Shown here: positions 51,733 to 63,239 of the stretch, in pieces | Layout of the letters: each line of letters opens with the position of its first letter | Position numbering within the stretch: position 1 is the stretch's first letter | NCBI GenBank assembly: GCA_949316235.1 | Contig: OX438748.1 | Coordinates: 11,845,001-11,909,000 of the forward strand | Reading direction: 5' to 3' | Source: Oegoconia quadripuncta | Taxonomy: Eukaryota > Arthropoda > Insecta > Lepidoptera > Autostichidae | DNA: 64,000 nucleotides | Program-made: the position numbers and the translations under genes | The notes under the pieces: model-generated | The model's database searches: none | Seen by the model: only the letters and a program-made list of their open reading frames with translations | Told to the model about the DNA's origin: nothing

Positions 51733-51861
51733 ACATACCGTTAACGGTACTTGTGGTTAACGTTCCCGGTATCATAATTATTGTACTTTTAGTATAAGCA
51801 TAAAATTCATCTATATTGTGGTGTTGTTCTTGACCCAAATAAATGAAAAAAAAAATACATA

Positions 51862-52165
51862 GGGTATACCAATCGGAGGTCGCGGGTTCGATTCCCAGCG
51901 GGGTACGTTTTTAGTACTGGGTTTGGTTGATGTTAGGGCATTTTGTGTCCGCCTGGCTAACTACCACCATCTTATCAAAGTCTGCCGCCAAACAGCGATG
52001 TTTTAATAACATTGTTGTGTTCTGGTTATCAGAGATAAGATAGCCAGTCCCCCAAATAAGATGTGGTTTCGGGGTCAGTATGCTTCCACCTTCGGCTTTA
52101 TCTTCACTTAACTTCACGTGTGATTGAGGTCAAGTGCTAACACGTTGTGTTTTAAAAAAAATATG
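51862..52165 (+). repeat. tRNA-derived SINE family 1, B box to tail
   Basis: AATCGGAGGTCGCGGGTTCG (B box GGTTCGATTCCC), body and tail (GTGTGATTGAGGTCAAGTGC), ending in TTTTAAAAAAAATA. The A box half is replaced by AT-rich sequence. Confidence 0.8.
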
Positions 52166-52574
52166 CTCTAGTCTACTAGCACTACTACTACTCTATTCGG
52201 TCTATTGAAGGAGCAGGTCTAGATCCGATTAGTTAGAATCGTTTGGGCCTCTTCTCAAGTTCTGTAGAGCAGGTGAATCCGTTCCCTAGAGTTGACTGCA
52301 ACGATGTAGATATGATGTTAGTCAAGTAGCAACATTTACAATATATATATCACAAAGTTTATAGGATAAAATTAGTTACTAAATATCCGACAGACATTGC
52401 TTTGTTTTATAGACGACAGCCCTTAAAAAGAGGGTTATGTTGTTCAAGTGTATGTGCGCATGTAGATTTCTATGTGACCTCCTGCAGCTTAAGCGGCTCG
52501 CCCGTTTCTAAGTGTAAGGTGTCGTTCGATTCGTCTTGATCCCTAGAATAACATAGAGTACATTTTATGGTAAA
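52166..52574. other. Non-coding; dispersed repeat segment at 52430-52560
   Basis: ATGTAGATTTCTATGTGACC, TGCAGCTTAAGCGGCTCG and GTCTTGATCCCTAG recur, diverged, at 41.2-41.5 kb. Probably a Helitron-type or similar dispersed repeat; its class is not settled. Confidence 0.4.
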
Positions 52575-52598
52575 AAAATCTGCCTCCAAACAGCAATA
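52575..52598 (+). repeat. SINE family 1, left part of interrupted copy
   Basis: ATCTGCCTCCAAACAGCAATA, truncated at the left. The remainder resumes at 52825 after a nested SINE. Confidence 0.75.
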
Positions 52599-52824
52599 AA
52601 TAACAAATAAATATTTCATATACTTACACCAATCACCTAGTCCCAAACTAATCAAAGCTTGTACTATTATGGATAACTAGATAACGGATAAACATACATA
52701 AATATCCATGACTCGAGAATAAATGTTCGTATTCTTCACACAAACATCAACACTCCTCGCGGGATTCGAATCCGCAACCGTTGGTTTCGCTGACAAGGTT
52801 ATCTACTATACCAATCGGTCGTCC
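52599..52824 (-). repeat. tRNA-derived SINE family 2 nested in SINE family 1, with target duplication
   Basis: Full unit in minus orientation: the head at 52823 reads GACCGATTGGTATAGTAG, then B box GGATTCGAATCCCGCG, body and AT-rich tail at 52599. GCAATA stands at both edges (52593-52598 and 52825-52830), a 6-bp target duplication. Confidence 0.88.
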
Positions 52825-52980
52825 GCAATATTGCATTGTTGTGTTCCGGTTGTCAGTGATAAAATAGCCTGTACCTAAATAAGATGGGATTTCCGGGTCA
52901 GTACGCTTCGACTTTCGCCTCATTTCACTTAGCATCAGGTGTTATTGAGGACAAGAGCTAACCTGTTGTCCATTAATTGT
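52825..52980 (+). repeat. SINE family 1, right part of interrupted copy
   Basis: From GCAATATTGCATTGTTGTG to the tail CTAACCTGTTGTCCATTAA. Matches family 1 in order. Confidence 0.8.
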
Positions 52981-54189
52981 TTTTTTGTAAAAAATATGTC
53001 ATTTGATAGACAGTGTCCATAAAGAGAGAATTATATAATAAAATAAAAATGAAAAGTCAAATCCTCTATTACAGTTTTAGGAGCCCATCAAAAATCTAAT
53101 ATCTCTTCTCGCCTGAGTCCCAACCAAATCGATTCGCCTTAAAATGATAAAAATTCTAGCATACCTTCTCAAAATACAGCCTTCAAATTAGAGGAGAAAA
53201 TGCGTGGATATTTTTCATTCCAGCGAAGTAAAAATTCCTTGATAATATAAAGCAGCTCTCAAGTACGAATTTTATGATAGTAGCGTTTGTGGATTTAAGA
53301 GATGACTTAATTTTATTATATGGCTCTTTAAGGCTTTTCTTTTAAATTTTTGACAATTATACAAATTTACGTAGGATATATGAACTATTTGTGACTGGTA
53401 AATATAACGCAGAATAATGAAATTCTATGGGGGAGGCTAATGTTCAGCAGTGGTCGTCATGTGCTGATATGATGATGATGTATATTGAGATACATCGGAA
53501 CAAAGATTTAATACACACAGACAACTTCGTGAAATACATTGTACACAGACAAACGTTGTACGATATACGTGCGTATATTGGTTAAACACACTCTGCTCTT
53601 TACGCCTCGTGTGTTATAGCCACTTATATCGTAATGTACTATTATGAGTAATATTTGGCTTCAATTTAACCATGTACCTACCTATATGTGATATTACTAC
53701 CCAAATGTATGGAAACTGCAGACCATTCTTGTCATTGTAAAAGACGGGTTCTATTATCACCCCTTTTAAAGCTGTGGGTGTTTTGCGTACACTCAATGGT
53801 CTCATTGTTAATTAAATATTCGAAATCACGTGTATAAAAAAGAAGTGCGTTCAATACCAATCTCGGTTATTCTACTAAATCTCGGCTGCTAAGGCCTGTA
53901 CGACCTCAAGCTTGTTGAATTATTTGTTGTTACTGTTTTAAACACACATCAGTCTTTCAAGCAGTCGTTTTTCCTCTGGGATTAAAAAACAAACTTAATT
54001 CAAATGAAGTAATGAATAGGTTAATCAATAAAATGAGGCAATTTTGAAACCCTTCGAAGCAAATTCTCTAAATGGTAGTGAAATCTGTATCAAAATCGAG
54101 TTATTCCCAACCAATAACACCACTTACTGTTACACAAAATAAGTATTAGGGTACCTTTATTACATACGATGAGCTAGAGTGTAAATCAT
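52981..54189. other. Non-coding; RTE-like tail fragment at 53425-53485
   Basis: ATGGGGGAGGCTAATGTTCA, GCAGTGGTCGTCATGTGCTG and ATGATGATGAT form the tail fragment. The rest is AT-rich without named features. Confidence 0.45.
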
Positions 54190-54346
54190 AGTTGCGAAGT
54201 TCATTACTGCGATGTACGTTACTGCGAAAGTTTATCATTGCGAAGTACGTTGTCGCGAAAGTTCTTTACTGCGATATACGTTACTGCGAAAGTTCACCTT
54301 TGCGAACTACGTTGTCGCGAAAGTTCTTTACTGCGATATACGTTAC
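54190..54346 (+). repeat. Minisatellite of alternating GCGA units
   Basis: About ten 15-16 bp half-units alternate between a TTACTGCGATATACG type and a TTGTCGCGAAAGTTC type. Higher-order periods of about 31 and 62 bp are visible (TTGTCGCGAAAGTTC at 54249 and 54311). The 72-codon frame across it is only the translation of the repeat. Confidence 0.9.
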
Positions 54347-55284
54347 TATAGTGTTTCTGGATGGTAATAAAATGTTTGATCGAGTAACAGTGTTACCGGA
54401 TGGGAATTAATTTATCCCAATTTTTTTTCCCAACCAGTCACAGTGTGACAGTAAGGGGTGTGACTGCTTGGGAGTAACTCTCAACATCCGTTGCTTAGTT
54501 GTATGTAATTCGAATGTTAATTGTATTGTCTTTATTCATCAAACTCATAGATTGTGACTTGATAAATGGTAAAACCGACACAGTCTATGTATATTATACG
54601 AGTATTACAGTAGTAGTACTACTACTACCTATGTGCATAAGGAAGGAACTGATTCTCAAGATACAGGTTTGACCAAGTTTGAGGATCAGAGTCCAAGCAT
54701 TAGAATTTTTAAGTACTTTAGTAATTAGACTATTACTTGCAATTATTTTTTGAAAATAAACAAATTAAAATAAAAAATAAATAAAATAGTTTGGCACAAC
54801 TAAGCAAACAAACAGACATACGTTGATAATGATTATAATATACTATTTAGAGACTAGAGCTTAAAATCCAAACATTCCAATTCGTTTTCTACAAAGTTCC
54901 AATTCTATAAATCGGAGATGTTTACGAGTGTAATTTTTCAAACACTTTCCAGAAGCAAACTAGACTAGACATGTCAGCTTTAATACCTTTGTGTATTCGA
55001 GCGTGTTAGGCGCGGAATACAGGGATGTTTTCACGAGTCGAGCAAAAGATTGTTCTTACAGGACAGTTGAAGGAGTCTGGTTGAAATGCAATGTTACAAA
55101 TGTATTAAATCGTTTTTAGTGATACGCTAGAAAAGTAAAACCTGACCACATTCCAGTCGCACTTGAGGATTTCCTTTCAAATTATTGGTGATTAATTTTA
55201 ATAAAATAATAAACACGGACGCTTCCACACAATCATCATATCAGCCACACAACGTCCACTGCTCTAAAAAGGCTTCTCCTATTT
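54347..55284. other. Non-coding, no recognisable element
   Basis: Nothing supportable in this AT-rich interval. Confidence 0.4.
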
Positions 55285-55400
55285 TCATTCGATTAATGAA
55301 GTTAAGTATTATCTGGTGCGGTCAGTGCTTGGATAGGGTGATCACTATTGGCATTTTATTAGAGTGTTTTCATGCTTCCATGTTTGAGTCGGCTCAAAAG
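55285..55400 (+). repeat. 5S-headed SINE, 5' fragment (copy e)
   Basis: GATTAATGAAGTTAAGTATT, then GGTGCGGTCAGTGCTTGGAT and AGGGTGATCAC: the 5S box A to box C region with substitutions, followed by GGCATTTTATTAGAGTG. The body fades after 55400. Confidence 0.65.
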
Positions 55401-56743
55401 AAAATAGTCGGAATATATGTACAAAGGTGGGCTTATCTCAACCCTATGTTGCAGCGTTTAAGTTATTCTGAAATGATACACATAGAAATACGATAAAATG
55501 AAATCACCTAACAAAGTAAGGCAGCAGTGCAAAATTAACTACACAGGTTCTATAGTACTTAAAGTTATACTACGAAACACTTGCGAAATCTACCTTCTAG
55601 TCGCAAACATTCGATGAATTTTAATTTTCTTCGCTTTGGAAAATAACGCCACAGACCATTTGTATTAAACAGTAGCGCAAAAGTCACAAAGGTAAACGGT
55701 TAGGCGAGCAGCACAACAAGCAGCTCCTTCCGCGTTCTTGTTTTTTAAATATCATAGTTTCTGTTAATACGTAATACGGCCTGCCTCAGAATAGTCTGGT
55801 TTATAATTTACATATACTCGATGGTCATGTAGATAAACCATTTGTGGAATACAAAACAAATAATATTTACAGCTCCTAATACCAATGAACTTGCGCGAAT
55901 GCTACCAGTGGTTCGTAGCACTATTTTATTTATCTACAGAAACTGGAACTGGGGCTATACTGGACCGTGCGGTAAAACTGTTTAAGCAGCTTGTAATCAA
56001 CGTGTATGTACAAGCTCCAGGGATTGTATAGTGCTACTGCATCTTTGCTGTACAATGACATATATATGACAATGTAATACTGTTGCATTCCTACTTCAGT
56101 TCGCGACAAGGGGTTGACGCGAAACAGGTAATAAAACTAGTTTTGTAACTATAGTTTTACCACCCGCTTCTTGAAAATAGGAGATGGGAAAATAGCGAAT
56201 TTACGATTCGTTTGGATGCTCTCACTCACATTGTCAATGTCTCGTGTACAAGCACCATGAAACTATACATAATTTTGAAATTAACTGTTTGGGACGTAAC
56301 TCGGTATTTCGTGCTGTGTTAAAACATACTATATATACTATCTTTCTGGCACAGGCACTTGTATGCTTGATAGAAAGATCCCACAACACATTGATAATTG
56401 TATGATTTGGAAAACAAATAAACTATTTTGTATTTGTATTTATATAATATAAATAATTCACACTTCTGACAGTGCAAAGAAAAAGTGAAAGGTCCTAACT
56501 TCTTATAGATTCATTTTGCTTCTCTCTATTTATTTTAGGAAAGTAAAAAGAAAGAAGACGCAAATAGACAAAAAAGTTAAAAAAAAAATATTTTGTTGGT
56601 ACACTTGAAATAGTCAAATTTTATATTTTGCTAGTGCTTGTTCAAAAAACAATTTTTTACTTCAGAAAAACAAGCAAGACGTCAAGCTAAACTAGTGAGC
56701 TCCACATTTGTATTGAAAACATATTGTCAGGTGGCGACTTGCA
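55401..56743. other. Non-coding, no recognisable element
   Basis: Nothing supportable in this AT-rich interval. Confidence 0.4.
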
Positions 56744-57058
56744 TAGTGCAATGTAAACAACATTGGGTTTACGATTCGGAGGTCGCGGGTTCGATCTCCA
56801 GCGGGGTATGTTGAAGTACTCGGTTTGGTTGGTGGTAGGGCATTTTAAATGTCCGCCTGGCTAGCTACCACCATCTTATCTAAATTTGCCGCCAAGCAGC
56901 AATGTTAATAGCATTGTTGTGTTTCGGTTGTCAGAGATAAGATAGCCAGTCCCCCAAATGTGTTGGGGTTTCCGGGTCAGTACGCTTCCACCTTCGACCT
57001 CATCTTCACTTAACATCAGGTGTGATGGTACCAACGCGTTGTGCATTAATAAAAAAAA
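56744..57058 (+). repeat. tRNA-derived SINE family 1, near full length
   Basis: From AGTGCAATGTAAACAACATT through B box GGTTCGATCTCCAGCGG, the canonical body, to GCGTTGTGCATTAATAAAAAAA. It lacks the first part of the A box and about 14 bp of the tail (GTGTGATGGTACC). The 62-codon minus frame here is a repeat shadow. Confidence 0.85.
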
Positions 57059-58045
57059 TTCCACTATCTATACTGAGGCCGTATGATGTATCATGATCCG
57101 TATCCTCTCCAGTGAGAGACTGATATGCCCCTGCAGTGAGGATATAGGTGGTGATAAAGTGAACCCTATTTGTAGAATTAATTTAGTCTTTATCAAACAG
57201 TAGACCAGTATGACGTCAGTGGTGGCTGTTGACGTATTATGAAAGAATATTTCAAAATGAACAAACAAAAAGATAAAGTTATAAGTGAATACTTGCCAAC
57301 ATTTTGTTCGAGGAGATATTAAGGTTTGTTTTCAAAACACGGAATCGTTTGCCCACAAAATATTAACAGTAAATATAAGGTCGCCCGGTTGGTTCCATTA
57401 TTTGTGGATAGGGGAAGAAAGCACGCTGCACATAATAATATTGTTTATGGTAATGTCGTGTGGGCGACGCTGCGTTCGCGACATTGCATTGCGCAACATT
57501 TGTATCGCGAATACGATTATCTCGCATTTTTGTGGCGTTTGGTGGTTTCCATTTGACATAATTTTAAAAATGTACATAATTTTAACAAACATTAGGCATA
57601 ACAACAGTGTAGAGGTACACAATGTTATAACGCTCAAAACACGAATGACATTACTTGGTTCGACAGAAAAAGTGCGTTCGAAACTCTGAAGAAAGCGTGC
57701 GATTCATGGTTGACGATTAAAATGAAATTAATAATTGTTTATTTTCCTCACCACAAATCATGCTTTAAAGTGACTTTAGGGCTAGGTTAAACACATTTGT
57801 GGATAGACTTTTGGCCTATAAAGGAAGAACCAGAATTACCCCCCCCCATTGGGCCCCCCAGTCGTGGAAATAGTGTATTAGATCAGATCAGTGAAAAATA
57901 TAGTGATTGTGGCGGAAAACACAAAAGGAAAGAAACAAAGGACATCACGAAATACGACTCAAGTCAACTTCTAACATTCCAAACTTTCACTTTATAGTTT
58001 ATCAGCAATATTTCAAGATTTCAAGGTTATTTTTTGTATATTTTG
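57059..58045. other. Non-coding; CpG-rich patch and a C9 run
   Basis: 57450-57530 is CpG-rich (GGCGACGCTGCGTTCGCGAC) with overlapping frames on both strands; this looks like DNA-transposon end sequence rather than an exon. At 57797-57997 a hydrophilic 66-codon frame includes a poly-C run and has no recognised domain. Confidence 0.35.
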
Positions 58046-58320
58046 GCGACCTGTTTGGTGTAGTGGTTAGAAACTCTGCTACTCTACCAAATGACCGCGG
58101 GTTTGAATCCCGCTAGGGGCATACGTTTGTATTATGAATACAGACATGTGTTCCCGAGTTATGGATGTTTTTCATTTATACACGTATTTATTTACAAACA
58201 AAAAAATTATTTGTGTAGTTTATCAACCATCTGGTATCCATAACACAAGCCTAGATGCTTACAATGGACCTAGATGGCGCTGTGTGTTTGTACAAAGACA
58301 TTTATATATTTATTTATATA
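58046..58320 (+). repeat. tRNA-derived SINE family 3, full length
   Basis: GCGACCTGTTTGGTGTAGTGG (A box), B box GGGTTTGAATCCC, body GTTATGGATGTTTTTCATTT and CCATAACACAAGCCTAGATG, tail CTAGATGGCGCTGTGTG. The best family-3 copy in the window. Confidence 0.88.
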
Positions 58321-58737
58321 AATATAATATAGCCAGAAATGTTTATTATACGCATACAGTTTGCGACGCGATATCGCAGCGAATCCCTAGTATATGTATT
58401 GCGAAGTCGCATCGCGCCGCACCGCTTTAATGTGTGTCGGCCTTTTCAACGGAAAATGAAGATGCCAACATAATAAATGAATTAAAATACCTCACGGCCA
58501 GCCTCGGTGTGTTAACTTTGCAAACGTGTTGGCGCATCCCGAAGGGATCAAAAGGAGGTAACTATAATTAAGATAAAATGTAATTTGCATTTGATTTAGG
58601 TGTTGAGTCAAGCGGAGCAACCTTTTGTTAATTGGATTGAAAATAATTCCATGAATTAAGTAGAGTAAACACTTACTAGTTTAAATTAATTTTTCTAGTA
58701 CCTAGTAGTTAATTGATTTTGAAAACGATTTAATTTG
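58321..58737. other. Non-coding; GCGA-rich block at 58355-58430
   Basis: TTTGCGACGCGATATCGCAG and GCGAAGTCGCATCGCGCCGC look like a degenerate inverted sequence, perhaps a DNA-transposon end. No protein. Confidence 0.35.
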
Positions 58738-58915
58738 AATACCGGTTGGTGTAGTGAGTAGGGATCCTGTCTACGAAACCAACGGTTGCGGGTTCGAATC
58801 CCACTAGGGGTAAATGTTTGTGTGATGAATACGATCATTTATTCTCGAATCCAGGGTGGTTATATAAATATTTATGTAAGTATATATGTATATCCGTTAT
58901 CTAGTACCTGAAATA
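58738..58915 (+). repeat. tRNA-derived SINE family 2
   Basis: Head ACCGGTTGGTGTAGTGAG, B box GGGTTCGAATCCC, body to CGTTATCTAGTACCTGAAATAT. A central deletion removes the CCCAAACTAAGC part. Confidence 0.82.
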
Positions 58916-59223
58916 TTTCTTTATGTATGAGTGTCTGAAATTTTTCTTTATTATTAAATTAACGTATAAAATTACTTTTAAAGTCGCGGAGTCTTGAGAA
59001 CTTACCATATCGTTGCATTTTATATACTTAATGGTGTCTGTCCGTATCACTGTGACTGTCACTGTCTGTGTCATCACAGCATAACAAATCCAGTTGCTTA
59101 TGTTCAATGATTATGAAAATTTCTTCGAAATTGTTTGCTCATACTTAATGATTACACTCTGTATGTAACTTTTATGTGAGTTCGACACACTCTTGACCGG
59201 GTTTTGTATTTTCAATAATTACA

Positions 59224-59430
59224 TATTGACGACCGTTGGTGTAGTGGGTAGTGACCCTGCTTTCTAAACCAACGGTTGCGGGATCGAATCCGTTAATAAT
59301 AAATGGTTGTGTGATACAATACAATAATATATATAAGCATTTATTCCGACTCTCGGATGATGGATATTTTTTTGTATATTTATATATTTCCTAGCATCCA
59401 TTACATACAGACCTAGTTTGATACTAGATA
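59224..59430 (+). repeat. tRNA-derived SINE family 2, diverged
   Basis: Head GACGACCGTTGGTGTAGTGG, then AACCAACGGTTGCGGGATCG with an altered B box (GGGATCGAATCC), and a stretched, AT-rich body. A second insertion of the same family within 500 bp and in the same orientation. Confidence 0.75.
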
Positions 59431-60334
59431 ACTAAATATAAAATATTCATTATATCTGTAATGTACCTCTGTTTAAACCGTGTGTTAGCAGGAATCCAAT
59501 TTTCTCATAAATCCAACTTTTATAATCGTCTTTACGTATCGTCGTATGATTCCAACTTATTTATTCTATGCACTTGTATTCGCACTATTCCAACTTAATT
59601 TGGGCACATAAAGCTTAAAATGATAATAATATGGGCCAAGCGAAGTTAGCAATATACCAGATATTAAGGATTGGACATTCTGACTGTCCAACTTGCATGT
59701 CTCTTTATTAATAATTTATTATTTGTACTTACGTAATATTTTTATCAATCTCAATCAATATTAGACTTTACTTGCTACAAATGAATAGGTAAGTTCACTA
59801 TTATGTGATATACCTACCGCTAGTTACGCGCTAGCCCCCACAATAAGCGTAGCAATATGCTACGAACCGTAGCTTGCCCGTAGCAAATTTGCATTACAAA
59901 GAAAAAGTAATCCTAAATGCTACATTCTAACTAAGAAACAGATTGTCCCTTTTAGAAATGGGGGTTCTTTTTTCATTACTATGAATTTTAAATAAATTAT
60001 GAATTGCTTAAAAAATATCTTTTTGTAGCTACTGTGGAAAAAGATGGAAGTTCAATGAAAAAGCTTTTAAGAAATAAGCACTTAAAAGCCATTAATATTC
60101 ATTATCAATTTTAATCATGCTTTCCTTTGTTAACATTTACCTCAGCCTTTGCGTAAGTCTTTCCTTTAAACGGGCCAAGAGTCAAGCCTCTACGTATGCA
60201 TATTTCATATCAAATGTCAGAAACGCCATATACAGGTTGTGCGAAGTTTGAATGGAGGCGTACCTAGCCTCAGGGCCTGCCCTTATACAGGGGTCGCTTT
60301 ACCTCTTTACTCAACTGACTGAGCCCAAGGAAAG
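59431..60334. other. Non-coding; CGTAGCA cluster at 59848-59885
   Basis: Four CGTAGC-type motifs spaced 10-11 bp apart (see findings). The rest is AT-rich. Confidence 0.5.
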
Positions 60335-60660
60335 TGTAGTACATACATACATAACATCACGACTGTTATCCCGAATGGGGTGGTCAGAGATATCCCAATC
60401 ATTAGTATTTGAGTGTTCCAAACAGTAGAGTTTAACGATTGAAACAACATCCACGGTTTGAATTAAAAATGCACATATGACAGATGGTGAGCTCGTCGTC
60501 GTTAAAACGTGCAAATCTAAGATGGTTTTTGGTGAAAGTTCCTTAGTCAACTTTTGCGACACCCACAGAAAGAGACGAGTTGGTTCTATTCTTTTTAAGT
60601 GCCGAAACTACACAACAGTAATTTCACTGGCTCTATTATCTCTCACCGGAAAGCAACCAT
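60335..60660 (+). repeat. Dispersed repeat family D, near full length
   Basis: ACATACATAACATCACGACT, GGGGTGGTCAGAGATATCCC, GAGTGTTCCAAAC, GACATCCACGG-type middle, AGTTCCTTAGTCAACTTTTG, CGACACCCACAGAAAGAGAC and GTGCCGAAACTACACA. Used here as the reference copy. No coding capacity; transposition class not determined. Confidence 0.75.
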
Positions 60661-60717
60661 AAGGGCAATTACGCTTGGTGGAATATATAAATGTGATAGG
60701 AGTATTTAAAAAAATAT

Positions 60718-60785
60718 ATTCATCATCAACAGCCTTGCACGTCCCCACTCTTGGTGTACAGTGGGGAATTAACGGGATCGCTGTG
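60718..60785 (-). repeat. 5S-headed SINE body fragment
   Basis: CATCAACAGCCTTGCACGTC then CCCACTCTTGG corresponds to the reverse of GTGGAGACGTGTAAGGCTG in copy c. Short and diverged. Confidence 0.5.
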
Positions 60786-61467
60786 CAGATAAGGGAAATG
60801 AGGGAAAATTTTGGAAAATTCCCACGGCAATATATGAAAATTAAACCTCGGATTTTTTTGGGAATGATAAAAAAGGGATCGCATTTGGGAGACTGTCGCC
60901 AAGACAGGATTTTGGAAAATGTCTACGTGGAACGAGAATGGGTTTTTGCATGCCCAATTTATATTTATATCGAAAGCTTGTCAGCAAAAACACGTTCGTT
61001 AGTCTCTATATACTCATATTACAAATATTCCACGGTCTAAAATGTGTCCCAACAAAAAAATACCAACAAATCTCTTGACTCTAGAGGTATACAAGAACTT
61101 ATCACCCAACAACACATGTACTGATGAATATATATCTACCTTTCTATTTAATCAACTATATCTCTATAGGGATCTGCATAGAAAATTACACAACAAATGC
61201 CTTACAATTTACCTGCTCCAACGAGATTATCAAAGGTTAGATTTTCCTTTATTAATTCAAGGTGAACAATTGGCGCCACATAGGAGCCCAGGGTAAATTT
61301 ATTCAAGTCTAGGGTAACTCCAAGCCCAGAGGAATTCATTCACCGATAACCAATAAACACGTATTCGTTAGTCTCTGTACAGACATGAACAAAAGCGAAT
61401 CGGTGTTTTGTGCCCGATATAATCGTCATCATTGTTATATCACCCAGAAGATATACATTGCCCTATA
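60786..61467. other. Non-coding, no recognisable element
   Basis: The 84-codon frame at 61042-61296 (ATG-started) shows no motif I recognise. No other feature. Confidence 0.4.
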
Positions 61468-61780
61468 CAGGGTGAAATTTAAGTCGTGTAATTCCTGTAT
61501 ACTAAACTGCTGACTCCCCTGACTACAAACAACTTTCTATTAGGAACCATATCCAATTTCAGCCAAAAATTGTTGTATTTCTATACTGAAGGTATACTGA
61601 AGGTGGTTTTAGAATAGTTTACTTTGTATGGGTAGTCGAAAATCGAACTATAGGCGAATTCGATCAAAAAAGTCCAACAAATTTCGACTGAATTCGGCTA
61701 TGGTTTCTAGTGGAAAGTTTTTCCTAATCAGGAATGGAGTCTCTAGTTAATTGGAATTACACGACTTAAATTTCACCCTG
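61468..61780. mobile_element. MITE with perfect 28-bp terminal inverted repeats
   Basis: Left 61468-61495 (CAGGGTGAAATTTAAGTCGT...) and right 61753-61780 are exact inverted copies. The 313-bp unit encodes nothing. A CAG...CTG end resembles hAT-type termini, but the 8 bp on either side are not identical, so the class stays open. Confidence 0.88.
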
Positions 61781-61913
61781 TTCATTTTTTATTAAAGGCT
61801 ATTCGAGCAATGTCTGAGTGATGTTATGAAGTGGGACGAATAAAATATAAATTTATATAAAACTTCGGCCACATTTTTTTTTTATGAATGATTATTAAAT
61901 GATTATAAAATTC

Positions 61914-62003
61914 TTGGTGTTGCGGGTGTCCATGGGCGGCGGTGATTGCTTTCCATCAGGTGACCCGCATGCTCGTTTGCCGCCCTCTCATATAAAAAAA
62001 AAA
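61914..62003 (-). repeat. Common lepidopteran dispersed repeat, 5' part
   Basis: TTGCGGGTGTCCATGGGCGG, GGTGATTGCTTTCCATCAGG and CGTTTGCCGCCCTCTCATAT are the reverse of the copy at 25996. It ends in an A-run at 61992-62003. Confidence 0.8.
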
Positions 62004-63239
62004 ATCTGTGATTAGTGTAATAAGAAATAAAAATCATTGAAATAATTTTCGTTAAAATGAAGGATTGTCATATTACACTGTACGAACAATCGTATAGTGT
62101 TCGTTGTAATTATTTTTTGTGTATGCAATAAAGTGTTATAATAATAAAACAAATGATTTGAATTGAACTGAATACTAAAATAACATTTCGCCTATTGCTG
62201 CCGGTAAAAAATAATATTTATATATAGTGATATTGACAGGCTCTTGCGATGTCTATACCGCCTGACGCAGACAAATCGAGGCGACACGATGCTCGTCTTG
62301 TTTGACCTATTTTCAGCTCACATCTGGATGTTATGTAACGAGTGTTACAGTTTTTATTTTTATAACACCATGTCCGTACACATTATTACGATTATTATAT
62401 TATTCGAGTATAATATAATCCAAGATTCTAACACATTTTTATTATATATATATAGTACATCGCAATCACTCATAGCTGGATCATTTATCTAAAACTATGA
62501 TGTTTATGACTACCCCATTTGGGATAAGGGTCACGACAATATGTTCTCTATGTATGTATGATGTTAATATACGTGAAAATGTACAAGAAATATATTTATG
62601 GTTGATGTGAGCCTCTGCTCATCTAGTGCTCTCTAATTAAAGGATTCTACCTTTGACGGCTTCGGACTCACTATGTGTGATATTGGTTTGATGCTCTTTG
62701 TGTAGATTTGCCATAACTCCCCGATCAAACCTATTGACAAAATTGAAAGCTTCTGTGTTGAAGTTAAGCGATTTACAATTGGAAACAGACTAGTTGTGTA
62801 TGTAGATAAATTCTATCAAACCTTTGTGAGGATAAAATTACTGACTAATGGCCAAATATTTTTTATTTATTTTTAATAATACAGAATCAACAGCATCATT
62901 ATAAAAACTATTACACAAAATCTATAAGCCAAAGTTTTGCTAATTACATATTCTCATTTTTTATTGCAATTCTTATAAAGTAATTGAAGTGGAAAGTCTC
63001 TCGGTGAAACGTCAAAATCTAAACTGATTGAACTGGGATTGGGATGCTTTATGAACCAGATTATACATGAAGATTTAGTCTAAATTACTTGTATGCCCCA
63101 ATTTTCATAAAAATAACTCCAATGGTTTGTTTTCGCGTTATCAGAGTGTAATTTAGTAGCAAAAACAATAATTTCTACTTCTGTTTAACCGATAGAATAA
63201 ATTCCAATTTTTGTTCATAAAATATGCCTAACTATATTG
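62004..63239. other. Non-coding; family D scrap at 62505-62560
   Basis: ACTACCCCATTTGGGATAAG then GGTCACGAC is the reverse of the family-D 5' end. The rest is AT-rich without named features. Confidence 0.45.

Noticed and set aside
57285..57689. Overlapping frames of 134, 76 and 79 codons
   Set aside because: Mutual overlap on both strands in a CpG-rich patch with no conserved motif suggests chance frames or a DNA-transposon remnant.
57797..57997. Hydrophilic 66-codon frame as an exon
   Set aside because: Contains a poly-C run and has no recognised domain or supported splice context.
60675..61040. 121-codon frame
   Set aside because: Starts at TTG and overlaps a 5S-SINE fragment; no motif.
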